This document shows, piece by piece, positions 27,425 through 37,152 of a stretch of 64,000 nt of DNA. The translations under genes were made by a program, and so were the position numbers. This DNA is from Rhodopirellula europaea 6C (GTDB lineage: Bacteria; Planctomycetota; Planctomycetia; Pirellulales; Pirellulaceae). The notes beneath the pieces were generated by a model. It was given only the letters and a program-made list of their open reading frames with translations, was not told where the DNA came from and searched no databases. The stretch is from contig NZ_ANMO01000202.1 of assembly GCF_000338295.1 (NCBI RefSeq), forward strand, positions 29,748 to 93,747. Direction: 5' to 3'. Position 1 is the first letter of the stretch. Each line of letters starts with the position of its first letter.

Positions 27425-28618
27425 ATGCTTCTGCTAGTTTATCTCGTCGCGGCCATCGGCTTCTCTTTTTACTGCAGTGTTGCCGAGGCGGTGTTGCTGT
27501 CGATCACGCCTTCGTTCGTCGCAACGCTGGAAAAGACCAAGCCGCTCGCGGCGAAACGTTTGAGCCGGTTGAAGGCCAACATTGATCGCCCGCTGGCAGC
27601 AATTTTGAGTTTGAACACGATCGCCCACACGATTGGTGCGGCCGGGGTGGGGGCCGAAGCGTCCAAGTTGTATGGCGACACCGCCTACGGTGGTCACGCG
27701 GTTGGTATCGCCAGTGCGTTGATGACGCTTTTGGTGTTGGTTTTCAGTGAGATCATTCCGAAAACCATCGGTGCGTTGCACTGGCGAACACTTGGCCCGA
27801 TGGTGGCAGCCTCGGTGGGCTATTTGATTGTCTTGTTGTATCCGTTGGTCTGGATGAGCGAGCAGTTGACCAAGGTTTTGTCAGGCGGCAAGAGTCACCA
27901 CACACTGACTCGAGATGAGCTGTCCGCGATGGCCGAAATCGGAGCCCAACAAGGTGTTTTGGAAGATCACGAATCGCGAGTGTTTCAGTCGTTGATGAGA
28001 CTGCCCGATTTGACCGCTCAAGACATCATGACTCCGCGGGTCGTCATCATCGCCTATCCCGAAACGATGACCGTGGGAGAATTGCTCGAGAAAGCGTCGC
28101 CCAACCAATCGGCCGATCGCGAATCGAATAGCTACGGTTCGGGCAACACGGAGCCATCGACTCTCAGCGGCGAGGTGGCGGATCTGCCGGTCTCACGTAT
28201 TCCGATTTACGATCAGCAACTCGATCGCATCACCGGGTTCGTATTGAAGGTCGACTTGCTGCTCGCTCATACACGCGGCCAATCGGACCGTCAGCTAAAA
28301 GAATTCCTGCGTCCCGTCGCTGTGGTTCGGCACAATCGGCCGTTGCCCAAGTTGTTGGAAATCCTTCTCGAAGGACGCCACCATTTGGCGATGGTCAGCG
28401 ATGATTATGGCAGCATCGTCGGCTTGGTAACGTTGGAAGACCTGGTGGAAACGCTACTCGGCCTGGAAATTGTCGACGAGTCGGACAAACAGGTCGATTT
28501 GCAGCAATACGCCCGAAAACGTTGGGAAGAACGAGCCGCTCGGATCGGCATTCAGCCGCTCGATGAGCCGCCTGGAGGCGTCGAAGTCGTCGAGACCGGC
28601 GACGAACCGCAGCATTGA
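27425..28618 (+). CDS. CNNM/CorC-family (DUF21 and CBS) membrane protein
   Basis: A 397-residue membrane protein of the HlyC/CorC/CNNM family, whose members move or regulate Mg2+/Co2+. An N-terminal DUF21 transmembrane domain (AIGFSFYCSVAEAVLLSITPSF, TLLVLVFSEIIPKTIGALHWRT) is followed by two CBS domains (MRLPDLTAQDIMTPRVVII, ... HHLAMVSDDYGSIVGLVTLEDLVETLLGLEIVDE). The final CorC/HlyC domain seen in some relatives is absent. The TTG at 27410 is a possible start, but the ATG at 27425 is preferred. Its 3' end overlaps the convergent folC gene by 67 bases. Confidence 0.9.
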   Translation: MLLLVYLVAAIGFSFYCSVAEAVLLSITPSFVATLEKTKPLAAKRLSRLKANIDRPLAAILSLNTIAHTIGAAGVGAEASKLYGDTAYGGHAVGIASALMTLLVLVFSEIIPKTIGALHWRTLGPMVAASVGYLIVLLYPLVWMSEQLTKVLSGGKSHHTLTRDELSAMAEIGAQQGVLEDHESRVFQSLMRLPDLTAQDIMTPRVVIIAYPETMTVGELLEKASPNQSADRESNSYGSGNTEPSTLSGEVADLPVSRIPIYDQQLDRITGFVLKVDLLLAHTRGQSDRQLKEFLRPVAVVRHNRPLPKLLEILLEGRHHLAMVSDDYGSIVGLVTLEDLVETLLGLEIVDESDKQVDLQQYARKRWEERAARIGIQPLDEPPGGVEVVETGDEPQH

Positions 28619-30156
28619 ATCAACCATGGTCGGAGCTCCGCTGCAAGGAAGAATGAGCCGCAGATGACCAGGACGCCGCCGACGTTGAGGGAGTCGACCG
28701 CGTTCTGAACCGCCTCCATGGGACGCTCGAATGAGGTGATGTGATCGGGGGACAATCCGGCTTGCAGTGCCGTGCGATGCAAATCGTCGACTGGAACGAA
28801 CCGTGGATTGCCTTCGTACCGGGTGAGGGTCCATCGGTCGAAGTGTGGCTGCATTCTTTGCAGCATCGCCAGCACATTCTTATCGGCGCTGGTGCCGAAC
28901 AAGCACGATCGTTGTCGTTTCGGCATACGTTGATTCAACACGTTCAGCATCGCCTCGATCGAGTCGGCATTGTGAGCCGTGTCCAGCAACACCACTCGAT
29001 CGTCCGGCAAATCGAATCGTTCCAGTCGAGCTTCCATTTGTAGTGACGACAGACACTGATGGATGCGTTGTTCGGGACGAAGCTTTCGTGTGACATCGGG
29101 CAACGCATCCACCAACGCCAACGCGATCGCCGCGTTGCGAACTTGGTGGGCTCCTTCGAGCTTCAAATCCACGACCGTGTCTGCTGGCAACCAATCGCCG
29201 AGCCCGCTGATTTGGAAGCTGCTGCCCCAGCATTTTTGGGATGCCGTGTCGGGTGTGATTTGAATATCGTCACCGAGGTGTGTCAGCGGTGCGCTAATTT
29301 GGTCGGCGATTCGAACGATCACGTCTCGTACTGGACCGCTGGGAACGCCGTTGATAGCCGGCGTATCTCGTTTGAAAATGCCCGCTTTCTCGGCTGCGAT
29401 CAATTCCTTCGTCTCACCGAGCACATGTTGGTGGTCCAACCCTATGCTGGTAATCGCGGTGGCGTGACTTTGGAACACATTCGTGCTGTCGAGCCGTCCA
29501 CCCAACCCGGTTTCTAAAACCCAAACATCACATTGCCGCCGATGGAAGTGTTCAATCGCCATCGCCGTGGTTAGTTCAAAGAACGACGGGCCGCCGATGG
29601 GAGCGGCCGCCATCGCCTCGACGATCGGTCGCATGGAATCGATCAGTCCGATCATTTCCTCGGGAGTCGCGTTCTCGCCATCGACTCGAAACCGTTCTTC
29701 CAGGTGCACCAGGTGCGGCGACGTGTAAAGACCAACACGGTATCCGGCCTGGTGAAGCAGTGCAGCGACCATGGTGGCGGCGCTGCCTTTTCCTTTTGTG
29801 CCCGCCAGGTGAACGATTTGAACGCCGGTCGATTCGCCGGGCTGGATGATGGAGTCTGGTTTCGCCGATTCATCCGCGGCGGAATTCGTCTCACTGGATG
29901 GGGGGATTTGGCCGAGTTCATTGGAATCGACCGTGAGATGCTGACCATGCCCTAGTCGCTGGATCAAATCCCGCATTCGATCCAGTGTAAAACGATAACG
30001 CGAACCGGATGATGCCAGCTTTTCGTAGTCAATTCGGTCGACCAACCAACCCAGTGCGGCTTGATAGGCATCACTTTTTCGCGAGATCACGGTCGATCTG
30101 CTTTCGATCTCTGAATCATCGTGATCGGGGTGAAATAGTCGGTGACGCCGGGACAT
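28552..30156 (-). CDS. folC: Bifunctional dihydrofolate/folylpolyglutamate synthase
   Basis: Adds glutamate to dihydropteroate or folate, retaining folates in the cell. The 534-residue Mur-ligase-type protein has the ATP motif GTKGKGSAATMVAALLHQAGYRVGLYTSPHL, then ERFRVDGENATPEEM, TAMAIEHF, VLETGLGGRLDSTNV and TAHNADSIEAM. The N-terminus carries a long extension of about 100 residues before the P-loop, including a disordered Ser/Asp/Glu stretch; typical FolC is about 420-440 residues. The ATG at 30156 is chosen; ATG 30180 is also possible. The C-terminal 22 codons overlap the convergent CorC-like gene. Confidence 0.92.
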   Translation of the reverse strand: MSRRHRLFHPDHDDSEIESRSTVISRKSDAYQAALGWLVDRIDYEKLASSGSRYRFTLDRMRDLIQRLGHGQHLTVDSNELGQIPPSSETNSAADESAKPDSIIQPGESTGVQIVHLAGTKGKGSAATMVAALLHQAGYRVGLYTSPHLVHLEERFRVDGENATPEEMIGLIDSMRPIVEAMAAAPIGGPSFFELTTAMAIEHFHRRQCDVWVLETGLGGRLDSTNVFQSHATAITSIGLDHQHVLGETKELIAAEKAGIFKRDTPAINGVPSGPVRDVIVRIADQISAPLTHLGDDIQITPDTASQKCWGSSFQISGLGDWLPADTVVDLKLEGAHQVRNAAIALALVDALPDVTRKLRPEQRIHQCLSSLQMEARLERFDLPDDRVVLLDTAHNADSIEAMLNVLNQRMPKRQRSCLFGTSADKNVLAMLQRMQPHFDRWTLTRYEGNPRFVPVDDLHRTALQAGLSPDHITSFERPMEAVQNAVDSLNVGGVLVICGSFFLAAELRPWLIQCCGSSPVSTTSTPPGGSSSG

Positions 30157-30350
30157 GGATCGCCCGCGCGGCGTTAGCATGCGGGAATCGAACAGTCGCA
30201 GTGATAAAAATAGAAACCATGGCTGACAACCCCGAACCGTCTGGGAGAATGCCTCGTAGCGTAGGGGACTTCTCCGTAGGCTCGGATTTTTGATGAGTCT
30301 CCTTCATCCATTTTATTCGTCTTTTCTCTTTGAGTCGGGATCCTTCATCC

Positions 30351-31355
30351 GTGAGTACCGAACCCAATGCGGCTGTGGCTGACGCGCCACAAACCGCGAC
30401 ACCGGATTCTGCCGACGCCTCCAGCTCGGTCGTCATCGAGACCCGCAACCTGAGCAAGATTTACCGTGACTTTTGGGGCCGGAAAAAGGTTCACGCGTTG
30501 AAGTCCTTGGACATCGAAGTCCGCCCGGGAGAAATCTTTGGCTTGCTGGGCCCCAACGGAAGCGGCAAATCCACCACCATCAAGCTGATCCTCGGGCTGC
30601 TGTTTCCAACCAGTGGACGTGTTTTGGTGTTTGACCAAGACGCCAGCGAAACTCGCAAGAACGAGCGAATCGGGTATCTGCCCGAAGAATCGTACCTGTA
30701 CAAATTTCTGACCGCGGACGAAACACTCGACTTCTATGGCCGACTGTTCGACTTGTCCGCCTCCGAGCGGCGTGACCGTGTGTCGCAATTGATCGAAATG
30801 GTCGGTCTTCAAGGTGCCAAGCACCGCCAGTTGAAGGAATACAGTAAGGGAATGACCCGCCGAGTCGGTTTGGCTCAGGCGTTGATCAACGACCCCGACC
30901 TGATCCTATTGGACGAACCGACTACCGGTTTGGACCCGATTGGTACTCGCGAAATGAAGGACTTGATCCTCGGCCTTCGCGACCAAGGCAAAACCGTCTT
31001 GTTGTGCAGCCACCAGCTCGCCGACGTCCAAGACGTTTGTGACCGGGTCGCAATTCTGCACCAAGGTGAACTGAAAGAGCTTGGCCGAGTCAGCGACCTG
31101 TTGAAGGTTCAAGACGTGACCGAAGTTCACGCGACGGGATTGTCCGACGCGGCCAAAACCGAAATCGCAGACGTCATCGCTCGGCATGGTGGCACGGTTC
31201 AGTCGATCGACAACCCAACCGCAACGATGGAAGACTTGTTCCTCAACATCGTTCGTGAGAGCGAGGCTCGACCGGGGGCTCGCCGAGTTTCTCAAGGTTC
31301 CGACGCGGCTTCCGCCAATGATGGCAGCAGCGACAGCGACGGAGGACAGGCATGA
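30351..31355 (+). CDS. ABC transporter ATP-binding protein
   Basis: A 334-residue ATPase of an ABC-2 type exporter. Walker A ([10 protein letters not shown]), the Q-loop region, the signature YSKGM (in place of LSGGQ), Walker B with [13 protein letters not shown] and the H-loop in [17 protein letters not shown] are present. No ATG precedes the ATPase core, so the GTG at 30351 is used; a TTG at 30330 is an alternative. The C-terminal region is Asp/Ser/Gly-rich. Its stop overlaps the permease start (ATGA, with GGAGG upstream at 31341-31345). Export direction follows from the ABC-2 type pattern; the substrate is unknown. Confidence 0.92.
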   Translation: MSTEPNAAVADAPQTATPDSADASSSVVIETRNLSKIYRDFWGRKKVHALKSLDIEVRPGEIFGLLGPNGSGKSTTIKLILGLLFPTSGRVLVFDQDASETRKNERIGYLPEESYLYKFLTADETLDFYGRLFDLSASERRDRVSQLIEMVGLQGAKHRQLKEYSKGMTRRVGLAQALINDPDLILLDEPTTGLDPIGTREMKDLILGLRDQGKTVLLCSHQLADVQDVCDRVAILHQGELKELGRVSDLLKVQDVTEVHATGLSDAAKTEIADVIARHGGTVQSIDNPTATMEDLFLNIVRESEARPGARRVSQGSDAASANDGSSDSDGGQA

Positions 31356-33241
31356 ACCTACAACCGGAAGATTTCTGGTCGTATTCAGAATGGTTCTTTC
31401 GAGACGGTGCGTTTCTAGAAAGTGCCGCGTTGAAGGGTATCGTGTTGTTAGTCTTGGCCATCGTGCTGGGATTGATCGCGGGATACGTGATCTCGTCGTC
31501 CCGTTACGGTTCAGGCGAAGGCTTTTTTGCCGTCGCTCGAGCTGTTCGTGACTTCTTTCGATTCGACCTGCCTGGAACCAGCCTGCGACGCATCTTTGCT
31601 CTCGCGAGGCTCTCGTTCAAAGAAGCTCTTCGACGAAAAGTCCTCTACATCGTCGGCTTGTTTGTCGTGTTGTTGTTGCTGGCAGGTTGGTATCTCAACC
31701 CGCAAAGCGATGACCCCGCTCGACTTTATGTCAGCTTCGTGCTGACGATGACAAACTACTTGGTCTTGGCATTGGCACTATTTATCAGTGCGTTCTCCTT
31801 GCCCGAAGACATCAAAAACAAAACGATCTACACCATTGTCACCAAACCGGTCCGAGCGACTGAAATCATCGCTGGTCGAATGCTGGGTTTTGTTGGCGTC
31901 GGCACGATGATCCTCGTCCCGATGGGGTTACTCAGTTGGTTGTTTGTGGTCCGTGGTTTGGATCACACCCACCAAGAAGTCGTCGAAGTTCGCGAATTGC
32001 CGGGTGGTGGATACGAAGGTGAGACGGACTACGTCCAGTTCCACTCCCACACGTTCAAGTTGGACGAAACCGGCGAAGGGCTCACGAACATTGTTCGTGG
32101 TCACCGTCACGTCGTTCGTCGAAGCGAAGACGGAACGTTCCAGATCGGCCCGCCCCAAGGTGCACTGCGAGCACGGATCCCATCTTATGGTTCGATTCGT
32201 TTCCGAGACCGATCGGGTAACTTGCAAGAGGAAGGCATCGACGTCGGGAATGAGCGTTTGGCAGGTGGATACAGCAGCACTGGGATTGCCCGTCTGATTG
32301 GTGTCGCCAAAGGCAACCGCAAGATCGAGCACGGCTACGTCGAAGGCGGCTCGCTCGGTACCGCCGAGTTCACGTTTGATAACGTGACGCAAGAACGCTA
32401 CCCCGATGGCATTCCGGTTGACCTCTCGTTGCGAGCCTATCGTTCCTACAAGGGCGACATCGAAACTGGCATCCGTGGTTCGGTCACGATGAAGCACCCC
32501 GACAAAGCCATCGAAAGCAATCCGGTTGCTTTCATCGTCGACGAGTACGAAGTCGACGAAAAGATTTTGCCGCTCGAGATCGAGGGCACTGACGGCAGCG
32601 AAACCCGCATGCTCAACGTGTTTGAAGATTTGGTCAACGAAAAAGGCCAAATCATGATCATCGTTCGCTGCCTCGATCGCGCTCAGTACTTGGGTGTGAC
32701 AAAGAGCGGTGTTTACCTGCACCCTGCCGACAATTCGTTTGGTTGGAACCTCACCAAAGCTTACGGATCGATTTGGTTGCAGATGACGATGGTGATCGCT
32801 TTCGGCGTCATGTTCAGTACGTTTTTGACTGGACCCGTCGCGATGATCTCGACCTTCGTCTGCGTGCTGCTTGGTTTCTCTGCGGAGCAAGTGTTCGATA
32901 CCCGTCACTACATCGACAGTGGAATCGAGCGTGGAGGCGGACCAATTGAATCGATGGTTCGTCTGCTTCGACAAGACGCCATGACGACTCAGTTGGACGT
33001 CGACACGGTCGCGGCAAAGGTGATCAAAACCGTCGACGCGGCCATTGTTTACGGCCTCGATGCGATCGCCACGGCACTGCCCAACCTTCCCAAAATGGTC
33101 GAGACGGCGGAGTACGCCGCATCGGGCTTTGATATTTTCGGTGCGTTGCTCGCGCGGCACGCCACGGCAACGTTCGGGTATGTCCTGCTTGCCTTTATCG
33201 TTAGTTATTTCATCCTGAAATCGCGTGAGATCGCGGCATGA
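31352..33241 (+). CDS. ABC transporter permease with large soluble insert
   Basis: A 629-residue permease coupled to the preceding ATPase. Hydrophobic segments lie near residues 25-50 ([16 protein letters not shown]), 100-122 ([18 protein letters not shown]), 135-155, 185-205, 470-510 and at the C-terminus ([14 protein letters not shown]). Between about 205 and 460 is a hydrophilic beta-rich insert ([27 protein letters not shown]), unusually large for ABC-2 permeases and likely extracytoplasmic. The family resemblance is to ABC-2 exporters. It is followed by the partner gene with an ATGA overlap. Confidence 0.85.
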   Translation: MNLQPEDFWSYSEWFFRDGAFLESAALKGIVLLVLAIVLGLIAGYVISSSRYGSGEGFFAVARAVRDFFRFDLPGTSLRRIFALARLSFKEALRRKVLYIVGLFVVLLLLAGWYLNPQSDDPARLYVSFVLTMTNYLVLALALFISAFSLPEDIKNKTIYTIVTKPVRATEIIAGRMLGFVGVGTMILVPMGLLSWLFVVRGLDHTHQEVVEVRELPGGGYEGETDYVQFHSHTFKLDETGEGLTNIVRGHRHVVRRSEDGTFQIGPPQGALRARIPSYGSIRFRDRSGNLQEEGIDVGNERLAGGYSSTGIARLIGVAKGNRKIEHGYVEGGSLGTAEFTFDNVTQERYPDGIPVDLSLRAYRSYKGDIETGIRGSVTMKHPDKAIESNPVAFIVDEYEVDEKILPLEIEGTDGSETRMLNVFEDLVNEKGQIMIIVRCLDRAQYLGVTKSGVYLHPADNSFGWNLTKAYGSIWLQMTMVIAFGVMFSTFLTGPVAMISTFVCVLLGFSAEQVFDTRHYIDSGIERGGGPIESMVRLLRQDAMTTQLDVDTVAAKVIKTVDAAIVYGLDAIATALPNLPKMVETAEYAASGFDIFGALLARHATATFGYVLLAFIVSYFILKSREIAA

Positions 33242-35211
33242 ATCGCACTACTGTTCTGCGACGTAAATTGGTCTATCTGATGATCCTCGTGGTCATGCTG
33301 ATTCCCTTGTACCTGTTGGGGCAACCCAGCGGTGGTGGCGGGGAAGGCGGCGGCCGCTTGGCTCAGTTGCGAGGCAAGTATGACATTGCCGAGAGCGATC
33401 TCGGTGAAATCAGCCCTGCCAGTGAAACGATGAAGCTCGCTTCATTGGGGCTTCGTGGGGTGGCGGCTTCGCTGCTCTGGAAGAAGTCGCACGATTATCG
33501 TGTTCTGCACGAGTGGGACCGTTTGAAAGCAACGCTCAACAACATCGCATTGTTGCAGCCTCACTTTGACAAGGTCTGGGAATTCCAGGCTCACAACTTG
33601 GCGTACAACGTTTCGACCGAGTTCGACGATTATCGTCAACGATACGAAATGGTCCGCGAGGGGACTGAGTTCCTGACCAAAGGTGTGAACCAAAACCGCA
33701 AAGCACCACGCTTGGTTTGGTACACCGGTTGGTTCTATGGCCAGAAGATGGGCATGTCGGATGAGAAGGAACAGTTTCGTCGACTGTTCTCCGAAGACGA
33801 CAAGCTTCACGAAGACCTCTTGGAAGAAGACATTGCCGTCGACAGCCCAGAAGCTCGTGGTCCGACGAACAAACCGGACAATTGGTTGGTCGGTCGTCTG
33901 TGGCTCAACCGAGGTTACGACTTGGTCGAATCCGGTGTCCAGATTCGTCGTCAGACACCACTGAACTTCTACGAAACCGGACCAAAGTGGCGTCTGAAAC
34001 ACGCCGAAGCGATCGAATCAGAAGGCATCTTGGACGAGCGAGCTCAGAATGCTTGGCAGTTGGCGTCAACTGATTGGAAAGCCTTTGGTAATCGATCGGT
34101 TCCCACCACGGCTGCTTTCACAATCAAGCTCGGTCAGTTGGATGAATTGATTCGCCAACGAGAAGACAAGATCAATTTGCTAGAGGAAGTCGCTGGTGAT
34201 GCTTACCTCGATGCTCGAGCGGAGGCGATTGAGAAGCTTGCTCCAGTTCAACGTGATGCTTTGTCGACTCCCGAAGAGGAGCGAACGAAGTCTCAGCAGT
34301 CGATCGCAAAAGCAGCTGAAGAATCAGTCAAAGTCGACTACGACGCCGTCGCTCGAGCGACTCAGCAGTCGAAGCAGCTTCAGGCTCTTCAGTTGGTCGA
34401 AGACATCAAGGATCTCGACGAACGAGTTCTGAAGACTGAAGGCTACCGCAAACAGATCAACTATCCCTACTGGGACACGTTGGCTCTCGCGGAGCAAGAA
34501 GAACGGACCGTTCGAGCTCGCCGATTGATCTACGAAGCCGAAAAGGCAAACGCGGACGCGGAGCTTGAGAAAGCAATCGGTCTGTACGAAGAAGCCTTCG
34601 AGGTTTGGGCCAAGATCTTCGACGACTATCCGATCCTCGTGATTGATGACACGGCTCAGGATTTGTACGAGTCCTTGCGTCGTTATCGTATCGCGATCGA
34701 TTCCGATGAAATGCCGGATGACTTCCCGTTGAAAGCATTCGTTGAGTTGATGGGTGAGTACGGGCAAGTCGATCAAGACATGTACGAAGAAGTTCGTCAA
34801 ACTCAGAAGGACTTGGCAGAGAAACGACAGGCTGAATTGGAAGCCGAAGAGCGTCGTTTGGAAGAAGAAGCTGCCAAAGCGGAAGCTGAGAAGAAAGCCG
34901 CCGCAGAGGAGGAAGCCTCAGCTGAGGAAGAAACCGCTGCGGAGCCAGAAGGCGAAATGGAAGCCGAGAAGACGGACGGTGAAGAAGTTGCCGAGACGGA
35001 ATCGGCTGAAGCAGAAACCGAAGCTGAGGCAGAAAACGCCGATGATGCGGAGATGAAAGAAGAGGCCGGCGACACGGATTCGGCCGAGGCGGAATCGAAT
35101 GATTCGGCAGGCGAGAGCGAAGGTGACACATCCGATGCGGAGCCTTCGGTCGAGGAAGAGGCACCTACCGATGAAGTTGTGGAAGAGGCCCCTGCCGAAA
35201 CGGAAGACTGA
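33238..35211 (+). CDS. Membrane-anchored protein with TPR-like middle and acidic low-complexity tail
   Basis: A 657-residue protein, third in the coupled ABC operon. A single N-terminal membrane segment (LVYLMILVVMLIPLYLLG) is followed by a Gly-rich linker and a conserved helical region resembling TPR repeats (ASLLWKKSHDYRVLHEWDRLKATLNNIALLQPHFDKVWEFQAHN). The last about 137 residues are Glu/Ala/Lys-rich, and the final 100 are strongly acidic. I do not recognise a named family. Position and translational coupling suggest it works with the transporter, perhaps as a periplasmic partner; that is inference. Low-complexity sequence makes this region prone to false homology. Confidence 0.7.
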   Translation: MNRTTVLRRKLVYLMILVVMLIPLYLLGQPSGGGGEGGGRLAQLRGKYDIAESDLGEISPASETMKLASLGLRGVAASLLWKKSHDYRVLHEWDRLKATLNNIALLQPHFDKVWEFQAHNLAYNVSTEFDDYRQRYEMVREGTEFLTKGVNQNRKAPRLVWYTGWFYGQKMGMSDEKEQFRRLFSEDDKLHEDLLEEDIAVDSPEARGPTNKPDNWLVGRLWLNRGYDLVESGVQIRRQTPLNFYETGPKWRLKHAEAIESEGILDERAQNAWQLASTDWKAFGNRSVPTTAAFTIKLGQLDELIRQREDKINLLEEVAGDAYLDARAEAIEKLAPVQRDALSTPEEERTKSQQSIAKAAEESVKVDYDAVARATQQSKQLQALQLVEDIKDLDERVLKTEGYRKQINYPYWDTLALAEQEERTVRARRLIYEAEKANADAELEKAIGLYEEAFEVWAKIFDDYPILVIDDTAQDLYESLRRYRIAIDSDEMPDDFPLKAFVELMGEYGQVDQDMYEEVRQTQKDLAEKRQAELEAEERRLEEEAAKAEAEKKAAAEEEASAEEETAAEPEGEMEAEKTDGEEVAETESAEAETEAEAENADDAEMKEEAGDTDSAEAESNDSAGESEGDTSDAEPSVEEEAPTDEVVEEAPAETED

Positions 35212-35242
35212 TCTCTGCAGCTTCACAGAACTGAATTTTGAC

Positions 35243-35278
35243 GAAGCCCGTCGTGTCTGAATGGATGCGGCGGGCTTC
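35243..35278 (+). terminator. Hairpin after the ABC operon
   Basis: GAAGCCCGTCG (35243-35253) pairs with CGGCGGGCTTC (35268-35278) with one wobble. The loop is 14 nt and no strong T tract follows, so it is a moderate terminator candidate. Confidence 0.5.
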
Positions 35279-35388
35279 TCAATTTGAGCGAAAGGTTCTA
35301 TGTCGGTGAAATGAAAATCTAGCTAAACTGCGGCCCTGCTTGCCGGTTTTGGCAGACTCACGTCTCGGCCCTTCGCTCGCTAGTTGCC

Positions 35389-37152
35389 ATGATCGACACC
35401 ATCGGAACCCTTTTGTTAGGTGCTGCTGACGCAAGCGCCGTCGCGAGCGAATCGCACTCAAGTTCCGTTGAGATGGTGCACATCGCGACCACCTTGGGAA
35501 TGCTTTTGACCGCCAGTTTGTTGGCGGGGCTGGCCAGCGAATATTTGCGATTGCCGAAGGTGACCGCTTACCTGATTGCTGGTTTGCTGCTTGGCCCCAG
35601 CTTTGGCGATGTGATTCCGCACGAGCATCATTTGGTGCTGGAACCGCTCACGAAACTCGCGATGGCCTTGGTGTTGTTTTACCTCGGCACGCTGTTTCCA
35701 TTTGATCAAATCCGGCGAATTTCGCGTCGAGCAATTCCGCTTTCGTTTGGCGAGTTGGTGTTCACCGTCATTCTGGTGACCGTTGGCACCTATTTGCTGG
35801 GCATGTCGGCTGCACAAGCTGCCCTGCTCGGGACCTTGGCCATTGCGACTGCACCGGCGACGACGATGTTCGTGCTGCGGGAAACCAATGCGGAAGGTCC
35901 CGTGACCAGTCTCACTGGAACGCTGGTGACACTGAACAACCTTGTCGCGGTGATCGCTTTTGAATTGGTTTGGTTGGCGATCGAAGTGGCTGGCGGCGAC
36001 GCATCGAGCTCGATCGGCCAAACCGTGTTGCTATTGGTGCGGTCTCTCGGCGGCGCTTTCTTGCTCGGGTTGGTCGGCGGGTTGGTGATCAGCTACGCCT
36101 GCGAAATCATGCATACTCGGCGATGGTTGGTGCTGCTGGTTGGTGCTTCGGCGTTGATGCTCGGCCTCAGCGAATCGTGGGAACTGCCATACATGTTGGT
36201 GTTTCTGGTCGTCGGTTTGGTCGTGGTGAATTCCTCGAGCGGAACGCAAAAGATCACCGCCCAAATGGACTCGATCGGCGGTCTGCTCACCGTGGTTTTC
36301 TTTTCGGTCCACGGAAGCGAGCTGGACCTGAACCTGCTGATGGATGTCGGCATGATCGGGGCTGGCTACGTGGTGCTGCGCAGTGTTGGCAAGGTCGCGG
36401 GCATTTGGTTCATGGCATCGCGAACGGGTGCCCCGGTGGAAGTCCGAACGTGGTTGGGCCCCGCGATGTTGGCTCAGGCGGGTGTCGCTATTTCGTTGGC
36501 CGCGACTGCGACTTCGCGAAATCCTGAGATGGCTGGCGAAGTGCAGACGATCATCCTCGGAACCGTGGTTGTCTTTGAAATTTTAGGACCGTTGTTGACT
36601 CGAGCGGCCGTACTGAAAAGCGGTGAGATGCCGATTGCAAACTCCATCCACCACACGTTCGGGACGCCACTTGGTGCGTTGCGAAACGTGTTCACTCGGT
36701 TGGCGGGTTCGGCTGGATTGCTGAGCAAGAAACAAGCGTTGTCAGAACGCATGCGAGTCGAACAGGTGATGCGTCGAAGCGTCGTGGGCATTGCCGAGAG
36801 CGCGGACTTCAACGAAGTTGTTCACTTCGTGGAGCATTCGCACGACAACACATTCCCGGTTCTTGATGAAGACCGATGCGTTGTCGGCTTGATTCGGTTT
36901 GATTTGCTCAATCAAGCGTTCTTCGATCCGCATTCTGATCACCTGGTTCGCGCCGGTGACCTGGCGACTCCGCCAGAGGTTCTGCTGCATCCCGCGCAGC
37001 CCGTACGAGATGCGGTGGAGTTGTTCCGGCATACAACGGATGACTGTGTGCCTGTTGTCACCGATGAACCACCGCATCGGTTGGTTGCCACTGTCCGTCG
37101 GAGCGATCTGACATCGCTTCTCATCCGTGATCGAAAAGCCGGTTTGTCGTGA
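35389..37152 (+). CDS. CPA2-family cation:proton antiporter with CBS domains
   Basis: A 587-residue membrane protein of the monovalent cation:proton antiporter 2 family. About 12 hydrophobic segments cover residues 25-400, including LLTASLLAGLASEYLRLPKVTAYLIAGLLLGP and GTLAIATAPATTMFVL, and GTVVVFEILGPLLTRAAVLKSGE near the end of the transport domain. Two CBS domains follow (MRRSVVGIAESADFNEVVHFVEHSHDNTFPVLDED and LLHPAQPVRDAVELFRHTTDDCVPVV), likely sensing nucleotides. The stop overlaps the queG start (GTGA). Whether it exchanges Na+ or K+ is not evident. Confidence 0.88.
   Translation: MIDTIGTLLLGAADASAVASESHSSSVEMVHIATTLGMLLTASLLAGLASEYLRLPKVTAYLIAGLLLGPSFGDVIPHEHHLVLEPLTKLAMALVLFYLGTLFPFDQIRRISRRAIPLSFGELVFTVILVTVGTYLLGMSAAQAALLGTLAIATAPATTMFVLRETNAEGPVTSLTGTLVTLNNLVAVIAFELVWLAIEVAGGDASSSIGQTVLLLVRSLGGAFLLGLVGGLVISYACEIMHTRRWLVLLVGASALMLGLSESWELPYMLVFLVVGLVVVNSSSGTQKITAQMDSIGGLLTVVFFSVHGSELDLNLLMDVGMIGAGYVVLRSVGKVAGIWFMASRTGAPVEVRTWLGPAMLAQAGVAISLAATATSRNPEMAGEVQTIILGTVVVFEILGPLLTRAAVLKSGEMPIANSIHHTFGTPLGALRNVFTRLAGSAGLLSKKQALSERMRVEQVMRRSVVGIAESADFNEVVHFVEHSHDNTFPVLDEDRCVVGLIRFDLLNQAFFDPHSDHLVRAGDLATPPEVLLHPAQPVRDAVELFRHTTDDCVPVVTDEPPHRLVATVRRSDLTSLLIRDRKAGLS

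Noticed and set aside
31928..33160. 410-residue open frame opposite the ABC permease
   Set aside because: Shadow frame with no domain; the plus-strand permease is supported by operon coupling and membrane segments.
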